A DNA stretch of 6,614 nt, taken from Planctomycetota bacterium (GTDB taxonomy: Bacteria > Planctomycetota > Planctomycetia > Pirellulales > Pirellulaceae). Below the pieces are notes generated by a model, which did not search any database, was not told the DNA's origin, and saw nothing but the letters and a program-made list of their open reading frames with translations. Each line of letters begins with the position of its first letter. The first letter of the stretch is position 1. Positions 1 through 5,016 of this stretch are shown piece by piece. The stretch covers positions 1-6,614 of the forward strand of contig JAPLNJ010000937.1 of assembly GCA_026692885.1 (NCBI GenBank). The letters run 5' to 3'. Both the position numbers and the translations under genes were made by a program.

Positions 1-340
1 CGGGGTCGAATGGTACGAGGTTAAGCGTAAGTCGCTGTTATTCCGCCAGTTTCCCCACTGGGCTTGCCCCAGTGGAAAAAGGGTTTGGTCACTAACAGCG
101 GCCCCCACCACCTCTATTCCCCTTCGCCGCATTCACCGCCGCCTGCGGCGGCGGTGAATGCGGCGAAGGGGACGGGATGTGGTTGCGGTACGCGGCCTTG
201 GTTTTCAAACCTCTTGTCCACTGGGGCAAGCCCAGTGGGGATTGGAGGTTACGCTTAACCTCGTGCCATTCGGGAAAAGCCCCGTCGTGGCGGGAAATCG
301 CTCCTGCTGTCCTTAACCTCGTACCATTCGGCACGGGGCC
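1..340. repeat. Nested long inverted-repeat element (palindromic intergenic repeat)
   Basis: Three inverted pairs are nested inside one another. The outer arms are 7-30 and 249-272 (24 bp, one mismatch), the middle arms 53-75 and 218-240 (23 bp, exact), and the core arms 119-143 and 147-171 (25 bp, exact). A third copy of the outer motif lies at 313-330 in the same orientation as 249-272. Each middle arm is itself a small hairpin (CCACTGGG at 55-62 against CCCAGTGG at 68-75). An extra pair, CGCTGTTA (33-40) against TAACAGCG (93-100), sits in the left half, and GCCCCGT (279-285) can pair with ACGGGGC (333-339). Open frames on both strands here only translate the palindrome and are not genes. 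I infer a dispersed non-coding repeat of planctomycete type. No transposase is present. The left end of the element may lie outside the window. Confidence 0.8.
119..171. repeat. Perfect 25-bp-stem hairpin at the core of the nested repeat
   Basis: Arms 119-143 and 147-171 are exact reverse complements around a 3-nt loop (TGC, 144-146). The stem is built from a CCCCTTCGCCGC block, a CATTCACC block and GCC repeats. A stem this long and perfect would extrude as a cruciform or fold in RNA whichever strand is transcribed. No T-tract follows, so it is not a typical intrinsic terminator. Confidence 0.85.
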
Positions 341-445
341 GGTGGGGACCAGGCAAATGCGCAACTTCAAAGGCTGGAGGCGGGCACACACGCGATAGCG
401 AGACCACAAAAATTCTGGACGGATCGGGTCCTCTGCGACACAATG

Positions 446-459
446 ACCGTTGTAACGGT
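446..459. promoter_or_regulatory. Possible operator-like palindrome upstream of the 498 gene
   Basis: ACCGTTGTAACGGT has 6-bp perfect arms around GT. It overlaps a second possible pairing, CGACAC (436-441) with GTGTCG (458-463). It lies 38 bp before the ATG at 498, where an operator or leader hairpin could sit. No clear -35/-10 pair was found around it. A palindrome of this size can occur by chance, so confidence is low. Confidence 0.25.
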
Positions 460-497
460 GTCGTCAGGAAACAGTCTTTCTGGAAGAGGGATGTACG

Positions 498-881
498 ATG
501 GCAGGACAACGACCGACAGAGCAAGTAACCACGGAAGCAGACAGTCGCGACTGTTCGACGTGGCGGCTCGTAGTCAAGACGGCTGCCAGCTGGGCGGTGT
601 TCAGCGCCCTGCTGGTTCCCGTGTGGCCGGCAGCCTTGGCGGTAGGGGCTGAAGAAGCGGCCAGCGACACGGCGGACAGCGCCAGGAGCCCAAGTGACAG
701 AGCTCGCCCCCAGGCGGATAAGCCTGAGCCGGAAGCAGCCATCCCCACGGCTGCAGACCAGCCAACCTGCATCGCGGAGACGTCTGCGCCGAGAACCGAT
801 TGCCGACGTGGCAGCTGGCATTGGAATGGCTGTCGATGGCGATTTGGCGGTGGGCAGTTTCGGATTGGCTGCCCGCGTTGA
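498..881 (+). CDS. Hypothetical small exported or membrane-anchored protein
   Basis: I do not recognise this 127-residue protein. The ATG at 498 is chosen because GGAAGAGGG (482-490) lies at good Shine-Dalgarno distance. The N-terminus is hydrophilic, then residues 22-51 form an Arg/Lys-preceded hydrophobic stretch (WRLVVKTAASWAVFSALLV followed by an Ala-rich end). This resembles a signal peptide or single membrane segment. Residues 52-90 are Ala/Glu/Asp/Pro-rich and look disordered. The last 35 residues are unlike the rest, rich in Cys, Trp and Arg (Cys 91, 102, 112, 125). This could mean that the reading frame was lost around 750-780 and that only the N-terminal part is authentic. An alternative frame stays open to 1026, but its product is not recognisable either and it ends inside the 1006-1134 repeat. 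A spurious frame is possible. Confidence 0.4.
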   Translation: MAGQRPTEQVTTEADSRDCSTWRLVVKTAASWAVFSALLVPVWPAALAVGAEEAASDTADSARSPSDRARPQADKPEPEAAIPTAADQPTCIAETSAPRTDCRRGSWHWNGCRWRFGGGQFRIGCPR

Positions 882-1005
882 AGGGGGGGGCGAGAATCGT
901 CTGCTCAAGCCACTCACGGCATTAACGTCACCGGCAAACACGGAACGCGTCCAGGCATGTCCAGGCACCTTGTTCGATCTATTGGTGCTCGGTAGAATTC
1001 TGTCG

Positions 1006-1134
1006 TTAGGCGCCGCGTCAAAATAAGTTGATCATTTTGTAGCAGGCACACTCCGTGTGCCGTCCGCGTTTTACGGCACACGGAGTGTGCCTACTACTTT
1101 GAAATTCGTCAACTTATTTTGACGCGACGCCTTA
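1006..1134. repeat. MITE-like inverted-repeat element flanked by TTA
   Basis: The terminal arms 1009-1031 and 1109-1131 are 23 bp with one mismatch; they begin GGCGCCGCG and end CGCGACGCC. TTA flanks both ends (1006-1008 and 1132-1134), which fits a 3-bp target-site duplication. Inside is a second inverted pair, 1039-1063 and 1073-1097 (25 bp, one mismatch), with a 9-nt loop. There is no coding capacity. The layout (terminal inverted repeats, short direct flanks, internal hairpin) is that of a MITE. Mobilisation in trans is inference. It ends 60 bp before the FKBP start codon and may lie within that gene's promoter or leader region. Confidence 0.75.
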
Positions 1135-1194
1135 CCTGGCGTTTTCGGTTCATCGCCCCGGCGGTGAAGGCACACGTTTTCACGGAGCGGTTGC

Positions 1195-1677
1195 ATGCAG
1201 ACTCGTGGTTGGGGCAGTGTCACCTTGTGCAGTTTTGTACTTTTGATTGCGGAGGTTGCTTTGAGCGCTGACAGACTTGACGATGTTGCTTTTCCAAAAC
1301 TCCCCAAGACCGCTGGGAAGATCGACGACGACGCGCCCAAGGCGTTTCAGACGACGAAGTCCGGCCTGAAATATCGCATCCTGCGCAAGGGAACAGGAGC
1401 CCAGCCCACGGCGACAGATACGGTCAAAGTGCATTACCATGGTTGGCTCAATAACGGCACGGTCTTTGACAGTTCCTACAACCGTGGCCAATCGATTTCC
1501 TTCCCGCTCAACGGCGTGATCAAGGGCTGGACGGAGGGCATGCAGTTGGTCGGTCAAGGTGGCATGCTTGAATTAGAGATTCCGCCCGGTTTGGCTTATG
1601 GCGATCGCGGAGCTGGCTCGGCAGTGCCCCCCAAGGCGACGCTCCACTTCGTGGTGGAACTGTTGAACGTGCAGTAG
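1195..1677 (+). CDS. Secreted FKBP-type peptidyl-prolyl cis-trans isomerase
   Basis: This 160-residue protein carries a signal peptide at about 1-25 (hydrophobic core LCSFVLLIAEVAL, likely cleavage after LSA). A short linker follows, then a single FKBP domain at about 53-159. The ligand-pocket residues of the family are all present: Tyr81 (VHYHG), Phe91-Asp92 (VFDSS), Phe103, Val108-Ile109, Trp112 (VIKGW), Tyr135 (LAYGDRG) and Phe152 (LHFVVELL). It should therefore be an active prolyl isomerase assisting protein folding outside the cytoplasm. It resembles the C-terminal domain of FklB/FkpA/Mip-type enzymes but lacks their long dimerisation region. The ATG at 1195 has GGAGCGG at 1184-1190. The gene ends 12 bp from the convergent permease gene, with no room for a terminator between them. 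Its upstream side is taken up by the TTA-flanked repeat. Confidence 0.95.
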   Translation: MQTRGWGSVTLCSFVLLIAEVALSADRLDDVAFPKLPKTAGKIDDDAPKAFQTTKSGLKYRILRKGTGAQPTATDTVKVHYHGWLNNGTVFDSSYNRGQSISFPLNGVIKGWTEGMQLVGQGGMLELEIPPGLAYGDRGAGSAVPPKATLHFVVELLNVQ

Positions 1678-1689
1678 CCACTTCGCAGG

Positions 1690-2937
1690 TTACTCGTACC
1701 GCAACGATTCGATCGGGTCGAGTCGGCTGGCCTTGCGCGCGGGGTAGTAACCGAAGAACATGCCGACAGCCCCGGAGAAGCCCAAGGCGACGAGAATCGC
1801 CCAGAGCGAGATCATCACAGGCCATTGCACGCCTTCCATGAAGGCGTTGATGCCGTAAGTGATCCCCATGGCAGCGGCGATGCCGATGGCGACGCCCAGT
1901 GCCCCGCCCAGCGTCGAGAGCAGGATCGCTTCCAGCAGGAACTGCCGCAGGATGTCACGCGATCGCGCGCCGACAGCCAAGCGGATGCCGATCTCGCGAG
2001 TCCGTTCCGTGACCGACACCAACATGATGTTCATGATGCCCACTCCGCCCACCAACAGCGACACGCTGGCCACGGAACCCAATAACATGGTCATGACGGT
2101 GGAGACGATCTGTAGGACCTTGGCAATCTCGGCCGTGTTGTGGACGGCGAAATCGTCCGCGTCACCCTTCCGCAAGTGGTGCCGCTGACGCATCAGCGAC
2201 TTGATCTCTTCCACCAATTCGTCCATGCGACCGGCCGAGCGGGCCGAGACTAGAGCGGCATCCACGTTGTTGAAGGCCGACCCGCTCAGGCGTTTCTTCA
2301 CGGTGGTGAACGGAACAAATATCACATTGTCCTGGTCCGAACCGCCTAAGTTCGAACCTTTCTTCTCCAACACGCCGATGACCTGGAACGGGATGTTCTT
2401 GATGCGGAGCGTCTGTCCCAGCGGACTGGTGCCAGAGAACAGATTGTCGGCGATAGTCCGGCCGATGACACAGACCTTGGCCGCACCACGGACTTCTCGG
2501 TCGGTAAAAAAACCACCCTTGTCGACTTGCCAGTTGCGCACGATCAGATACGACGGGTTGACGCCGGAGATTTCGTTGGGGAACCAGTTTTGGTTGCCGA
2601 CCACCACCTGTCCGCGCGCGACGACGATTGGCGTCGAGGCCAGGCAGGCGGAGCACTCGGTCGCGATGGCGTCCACGTCGATCGAGGTCAGCGTGACCTT
2701 ACTCCCCGCGCCCCGCCGCACCCCGCCGCCCTGTTGCACCCCGGGCACCACGAAGACCATGTTGGTCCCGATCGTAGCAAACTGTTGTTGGACCATCTCG
2801 CCCGCGGACTGGCTGACGGAGACGAGCAAGATGACGGCGGCGACGCCGATCACGATGCCCAGCACGGTCAGTGCGGCCCGCATCTTGTTCTTGGCCAGGG
2901 CCCGGAAGGCCACACGTAAGATCAACCACAGGTTCAT
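1690..2937 (-). CDS. MacB/FtsX-family ABC transporter permease
   Basis: This 415-residue inner-membrane protein has the MacB-type layout: a transmembrane helix at about 21-43 (TVLGIVIGVAAVILLVSVS), a large extracytoplasmic MacB_PCD-like domain at about 44-280, then three C-terminal helices at about 283-308, 337-360 and 374-397. The family signature GVGIMNIMLVSVTERTREIG followed by IRLAVGAR lies at about 298-325. The C-terminus (YYPARKASRLDPIESLRYE) is also typical. Such permeases work with a cytoplasmic ABC ATPase, often also with an HlyD-like adaptor, to move substrates or transmit force across the envelope. The substrate cannot be read from sequence. I choose the ATG at 2935-2937 because GAGGA lies just upstream and MNLWLILRVAFRALAKNK is the usual family N-terminus. 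The longer frame to 3036 would translate a palindromic repeat. No ATPase gene is adjacent, which is unusual. Confidence 0.93.
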   Translation of the reverse strand: MNLWLILRVAFRALAKNKMRAALTVLGIVIGVAAVILLVSVSQSAGEMVQQQFATIGTNMVFVVPGVQQGGGVRRGAGSKVTLTSIDVDAIATECSACLASTPIVVARGQVVVGNQNWFPNEISGVNPSYLIVRNWQVDKGGFFTDREVRGAAKVCVIGRTIADNLFSGTSPLGQTLRIKNIPFQVIGVLEKKGSNLGGSDQDNVIFVPFTTVKKRLSGSAFNNVDAALVSARSAGRMDELVEEIKSLMRQRHHLRKGDADDFAVHNTAEIAKVLQIVSTVMTMLLGSVASVSLLVGGVGIMNIMLVSVTERTREIGIRLAVGARSRDILRQFLLEAILLSTLGGALGVAIGIAAAMGITYGINAFMEGVQWPVMISLWAILVALGFSGAVGMFFGYYPARKASRLDPIESLRYE

Positions 2938-2945
2938 CGGTCTGT

Positions 2946-2950
2946 TCCTC
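2946..2950 (-). promoter_or_regulatory. Shine-Dalgarno site fixing the permease start
   Basis: On the minus strand GAGGA (plus-strand TCCTC) sits 8 nt before the ATG at 2937. It selects this start over the longer open frame that begins at 3036 inside a repeat. The site lies between the start codon and the stem of the 2960-3034 palindrome, so a hairpin in the mRNA leader would end about 10 nt upstream of it. Confidence 0.65.
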
Positions 2951-2954
2951 GAAG

Positions 2955-3043
2955 TCGTAGGGCCAAGTACTCGCGGCCCACCAATTCCACGGAAACGGCC
3001 TTGCTTGCGACGGTGGGCCGCGAGTACTTGGCCCACTCTACGA
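2955..3043. repeat. Palindromic element 1 upstream of the permease gene
   Basis: Arms 2960-2982 and 3012-3034 are 23-bp exact reverse complements around a 29-nt centre. A further 5-bp pair, TCGTA (2955-2959) and TACGA (3039-3043), lies outside after a small asymmetric bulge. Motifs include CAAGTACTCGCGGCCCACC on the left arm. If transcription of the permease starts beyond 3043, this forms a strong hairpin in its 5' leader, just ahead of the ribosome-binding site. It is unrelated in sequence to the two palindromes that follow it. Confidence 0.8.
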
Positions 3044-3046
3044 TTC

Positions 3047-3158
3047 TCTCGTTCCCACGCTCCGCGTGGGAACGCAAGTGTTTTGACGCTCTGCGTCGTC
3101 TGCCCAAGGACGCAGAGCGTCCGTGGCTTGCGTTCCGACGCAGAGCGTAGGAACGAGA
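3047..3158. repeat. Palindromic element 2 (GTTCCCACGC-type repeat)
   Basis: The outer ends TCTCGTTCC (3047-3055) and GGAACGAGA (3150-3158) are reverse complements. Inside are two perfect hairpins: 3050-3060 with 3064-3074 (11 bp, loop TCC), and GACGCTCTGCGTC (3085-3097) with GACGCAGAGCGTC (3109-3121). Another copy of the CGCAGAGCGT motif follows at 3140-3148. From memory, CTCGTTCCCACGC-type repeats recur in planctomycete genomes, but I could not check this. It is non-coding. Confidence 0.75.
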
Positions 3159-3209
3159 AGAATTGAGGACTTGGACAACCGCAAGATGTTCACAGCAGTA
3201 GCATTTACC

Positions 3210-3381
3210 CCGGATTAGTCATACTCCTGTAGGCCGGAACAAGCAACCGGAAGCATTGCCGGAACTTTGGTCGCTTCCGGCGCGTGGCGTCTGCACCAAG
3301 CGGGTTCTTCCGGCGAGCGTCGGTTGCGCCGTTCCGGCATAGTCTTGCGCGACCTCGTTCCGGCCTACATGACTAATCCGG
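3210..3381. repeat. Palindromic element 3 (CCGGATTAGTCAT ends)
   Basis: The terminal arms CCGGATTAGTCAT (3210-3222) and ATGACTAATCCGG (3369-3381) match perfectly. Directly inside, TGTAGGCCGGAAC (3228-3240) pairs with GTTCCGGCCTACA (3357-3369); a 5-nt bulge (ACTCC) separates the blocks on the left side only. Further inside, GCAACCG (3243-3249) pairs with CGGTTGC (3321-3327), and CTTCCGGCG occurs twice (3274-3282, 3307-3315). The 172-bp element has no coding capacity and looks like a third dispersed repeat family. Confidence 0.75.
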
Positions 3382-3385
3382 TATG

Positions 3386-3788
3386 CCTGTTAACACGCTT
3401 GTCGAGTCGCTCATAGAATCAAACTCGGTACTGCCACAACCACGGAACAAACTTCCAGCAGATAACCGGTGGTGGATCACCACACCCTGGGTGAAGCCTC
3501 ATTATTCTGCTCATTCCCGTCCGGGTCAGCAAGCGGCGACGGGTATTGTTATAAGTGCCAAGGTCGGCCGCAGTTTCGCACGTCTCTGCCGATTACGTGC
3601 ATGGCTGGGGCATGGCCCACGATTGAGACGCAGTTAGGTAAGCTTTTCGAACTCTGCCCACACTCACTTTCGTCGCCAACCGACACGAGTACGAGCATTG
3701 CTGAAGAAGGTGCGTCGGACGCCTAAGGTGAGACGGCCTACGATTTCGGACGGCCTTGTTTTTGTTGACGTCGCGAGAAGTTGGGGAC
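3386..3788. other. Stretch without recognisable gene
   Basis: About 400 bp lie between palindromic element 3 and the tRNA promoter. Two overlapping plus-strand open frames (3383-3637 and 3469-3726) exist, but neither has a convincing Shine-Dalgarno site or a recognisable domain, and the first starts at the edge of the repeat. The second contains a lone CYKC pair and is otherwise featureless. A weak GGCC-based hairpin followed by a short T run occurs around 3735-3767, too weak to call a terminator. It could hold a decayed gene or an unrecognised small RNA. Confidence 0.5.
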
Positions 3789-3817
3789 TTGTCAGGGGGA
3801 GGTGCGGATGTGATACT
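3789..3817 (+). promoter_or_regulatory. Sigma70-type promoter for the tRNA gene
   Basis: TTGTCA (3789-3794, five of six consensus bases) is followed by a 17-bp spacer and GATACT (3812-3817, four of six). Transcription would start near 3824, about 8 bp before the mature tRNA 5' end, as is usual for bacterial tRNA genes. Read-through could also serve the STAS genes, since no terminator is visible between the tRNA and 3974. Confidence 0.6.
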
Positions 3818-3831
3818 AACCACTGCCGATT

Positions 3832-3906
3832 GGCGGGGTAGCTCAGTTGGTCTAGAGCAGCGGAATCATAATCCGCGTGTCGTGGGTTCGACTCCCACCC
3901 CCGCTA
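3832..3906 (+). tRNA. tRNA with CAT anticodon (elongator Met most likely; Ile2 possible)
   Basis: All arms fold. The acceptor stem is GGCGGGG (3832-3838) with CCCCGCT (3899-3905), closed by a G1-U72 wobble. The D stem is GCTC/GAGC. The anticodon stem 3860-3864/3872-3876 encloses the loop ATCATAA with anticodon CAT at 3867-3869. The T stem GTGGG/CCCAC encloses TTCGACT, and the discriminator is A3906. CCA is not encoded (CTA follows). The initiator tRNA is unlikely because the three G-C pairs typical of its anticodon stem and its unpaired 1-72 position are missing. A CAT anticodon is shared by elongator Met and by the Ile tRNA modified by TilS, and sequence alone does not settle which this is. 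The last bases of the gene (GCTAC) begin the direct repeat that contains the STAS genes. Confidence 0.93.
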
Positions 3907-4343
3907 CTAGTTGTTTGTGGTGGGAAGATGATCCGCAGATTCAGCCTACCGGTCCCAAGAAGGGTTTCATGCAATGGGCGTTCAACGGCGAATTCAGACA
4001 CAACTCGTCAATAGCATTACCGTCGTCACGTTCGTGGATCGTAAGATTCTGGACGCGGCCAACATCCAGGAACTGGGCGACGAATTATTCGCTCTGGTCG
4101 AACAGGATGGCCTCACCGCCCTGGTACTCGACTTTCAGACGGTGGAGTTCCTCTCTAGCGCGGCCTTGAACAAGCTGATCATCCTGGATAAGAAGTCCAA
4201 GGGGAAGAGTGGCAAACTCAGGTTGTGCAATCTTAAACCGGAAATCCAAGAAGTGTTCGTGATCACCCGGCTGAACCAGCTGTTCGATATCCGGGATTCG
4301 GTCGACGATGCGCTGGCCGCTTTCAAGTCTTAGGGTTCGCGAG
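3903..4343 (+). repeat. Tandem duplication, unit 1 (leader + STAS gene + 3' flank)
   Basis: This 441-bp unit is repeated as 4346-4777 (432 bp) after a 2-bp junction. It begins with the last bases of the tRNA (GCTACT...GTTGTTTG), includes a leader of about 70 nt ending in CGGTCCCAAGAAGGG, the whole STAS gene, and about 10 bp after the stop (GGTTCGCGAG against GGTCCGCAAG). The 9-bp length difference is fully explained by a 3-bp deletion in the unit 2 leader and a 6-bp in-frame deletion near the end of its gene. Confidence 0.85.
3974..4333 (+). CDS. STAS-domain protein, anti-sigma-factor-antagonist-like (copy 1)
   Basis: This 119-residue protein is a single STAS domain of SpoIIAA/RsbV type. It has an N-terminal strand (ITVVTFVDRKILD), a helix (IQELGDELFALVEQ), a core strand (ALVLDF, 49-54) and the family switch loop EFLSSAALNKLIIL at about 58-71, followed by KGKSGKLRLCNLKPEI. 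Ser62 aligns with the serine phosphorylated in SpoIIAA-like proteins, and Ser61 precedes it. The acidic residue usually before the serine pair is replaced by Leu60. Relatives act in the cytoplasm by partner switching: the unphosphorylated form binds an anti-sigma kinase or another partner. No kinase or PP2C gene is visible here, so the partner is unknown. The ATG at 3974 has AGAAGGG upstream at 3958-3964. An overlapping ATG at 3969 is out of frame. The gene follows the tRNA by 67 bp. Confidence 0.9.
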   Translation: MGVQRRIQTQLVNSITVVTFVDRKILDAANIQELGDELFALVEQDGLTALVLDFQTVEFLSSAALNKLIILDKKSKGKSGKLRLCNLKPEIQEVFVITRLNQLFDIRDSVDDALAAFKS

Positions 4344-4345
4344 CG

Positions 4346-4777
4346 GCTACTGGTTGTTTGGGGGAAGATGCTCCGCAAGTTCTGCCTATCGGTCCCAAGA
4401 AGGGTCTCCTGCAATGGGCGTTCAACGGCGAATCCAGACGCAGCTCGTCAATGGCGTCACCGTCGTCACGTTCGTGGATCGTAAGATTCTGGACGCGGCC
4501 AACATCCGAGAACTGGGCGACGAGTTGTCAGCTCTGGTCGAACAGGATGGCCTTACCTCCCTGGTACTCGACTTCCAGGCGGTGCAGTTCCTCTCCAGCG
4601 CGGCATTGAGCAAGCTGATCGTCCTGGACAGGAAGGTCAAGGGGAAGAGCGGCAAACTTGTTCTGTGCAGTCTCAAGCCGGAAATCCAAGAGGTGATCGC
4701 GATTTGTCGGCTGCCTTTCGATATCCGGAGTTCGGTCAACGACGCGCTGGCCGTTTTCAAGTCTTAGGGTCCGCAAG
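4346..4777 (+). repeat. Tandem duplication, unit 2
   Basis: This is the second, 432-bp copy of the 3903-4343 unit and contains its own leader and ribosome-binding region. The left end repeats GCTACT from the tRNA 3' end, so the duplication seems to have started exactly there. The repeat stops after GGTCCGCAAG, where unit 2 runs into the unique DNA ahead of the coiled-coil gene. Confidence 0.85.
4414..4767 (+). CDS. STAS-domain protein, anti-sigma-factor-antagonist-like (copy 2)
   Basis: This is the 117-residue tandem paralogue of the preceding gene. By hand alignment 97 of 117 aligned residues are identical, with a two-residue deletion where copy 1 has RLNQLFDI and this copy has RLPFDI. The switch loop QFLSSAALSKL (Ser61-Ser62) is unchanged, so phosphorylation remains possible. 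Changes gather in the second half: Lys75 region S75V, R83V, N86S, F95I, V96A, T98C and D108S. These surfaces could set partner choice. The frame is open further upstream to 4354, but the ATG at 4414 is chosen because it matches copy 1, including the GAAGGG site ahead of it. Both copies are intact, which argues that both are kept by selection or that the duplication is not very old. The next gene starts 32 bp downstream. Confidence 0.9.
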   Translation: MGVQRRIQTQLVNGVTVVTFVDRKILDAANIRELGDELSALVEQDGLTSLVLDFQAVQFLSSAALSKLIVLDRKVKGKSGKLVLCSLKPEIQEVIAICRLPFDIRSSVNDALAVFKS

Positions 4778-4799
4778 AGATTCGGGCTGGACAGCAGGC

Positions 4800-4970
4800 A
4801 TGGATAAGAAAGCTAAGAAAAGACTCGACACGATCCACCAGCACCTGCAGACCTTGCGGCAGCAGTTGGCCGGGGTCAAGAAGCAACCGGACGAACCCGG
4901 CGAGATCGAGCGTCTGCAGAAGGAGATCGCCAAGCTCGAAGCCGAAGCTGCGAAGCTGAAAGCCTCGTGA
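4800..4970 (+). CDS. Small conserved-looking coiled-coil protein of unknown function
   Basis: This is a 56-residue, highly charged, soluble protein. It has a basic start (MDKKAKKRLD), a first amphipathic helix at about 5-27 (LDTIHQHLQTLRQQLAGV), a Pro/Gly turn (KKQPDEPGE, 28-35) and a second helix at about 35-54 (IERLQKEIAKLEAEAAKLK) with Leu/Ile at heptad spacing. It should form a helical hairpin or coiled-coil oligomer. From memory, very similar DKKAKKR small proteins occur in planctomycetes with no known function; I could not check this. The ATG at 4800 is chosen because it removes an N-terminal extension that would overlap the end of the STAS gene in another frame. The ribosome-binding site (AGCAGG) is weak and very close. 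It may be co-transcribed with the STAS pair. Confidence 0.7.
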   Translation: MDKKAKKRLDTIHQHLQTLRQQLAGVKKQPDEPGEIERLQKEIAKLEAEAAKLKAS

Positions 4971-5016
4971 GTGGCCCCACGCCAATCGATCGAGGCGGAC
5001 CGCCGGTCGCCGAGAG

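Noticed and set aside
1..340. CRISPR array
   Set aside because: The repeats are inverted and nested, not regularly spaced direct repeats with unique spacers, and no cas gene is present.
64..409. Open frames on both strands over the first palindrome with similar Pro/His/Ala-rich translations
   Set aside because: Their similarity is the direct result of the inverted repeat (the same DNA read on either strand). No ribosome-binding sites or domains are present.
255..968. 237-codon minus-strand open frame
   Set aside because: It lies antisense to the 498-881 frame and runs into the palindromic repeat. It is Arg/Pro/Ser-rich, typical of antisense frames in GC-rich DNA, with no recognisable domain.
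2201..3166. 321-codon plus-strand open frame
   Set aside because: It is antisense to the well-supported permease and extends through two palindromic elements. Composition is low-complexity and shadow-like.
3383..3726. Two short plus-strand frames in the gene-free stretch
   Set aside because: There is no clear ribosome-binding site and no recognisable domain. A single CYKC motif is not enough to claim a zinc-binding protein.
3735..3767. Intrinsic terminator before the tRNA
   Set aside because: Only a 4-bp GGCC pairing is possible ahead of the T run, which is too weak a stem.
3756..4169. Plus-strand open frame spanning the tRNA
   Set aside because: It translates the tRNA gene itself and then runs out of frame through the first STAS gene.
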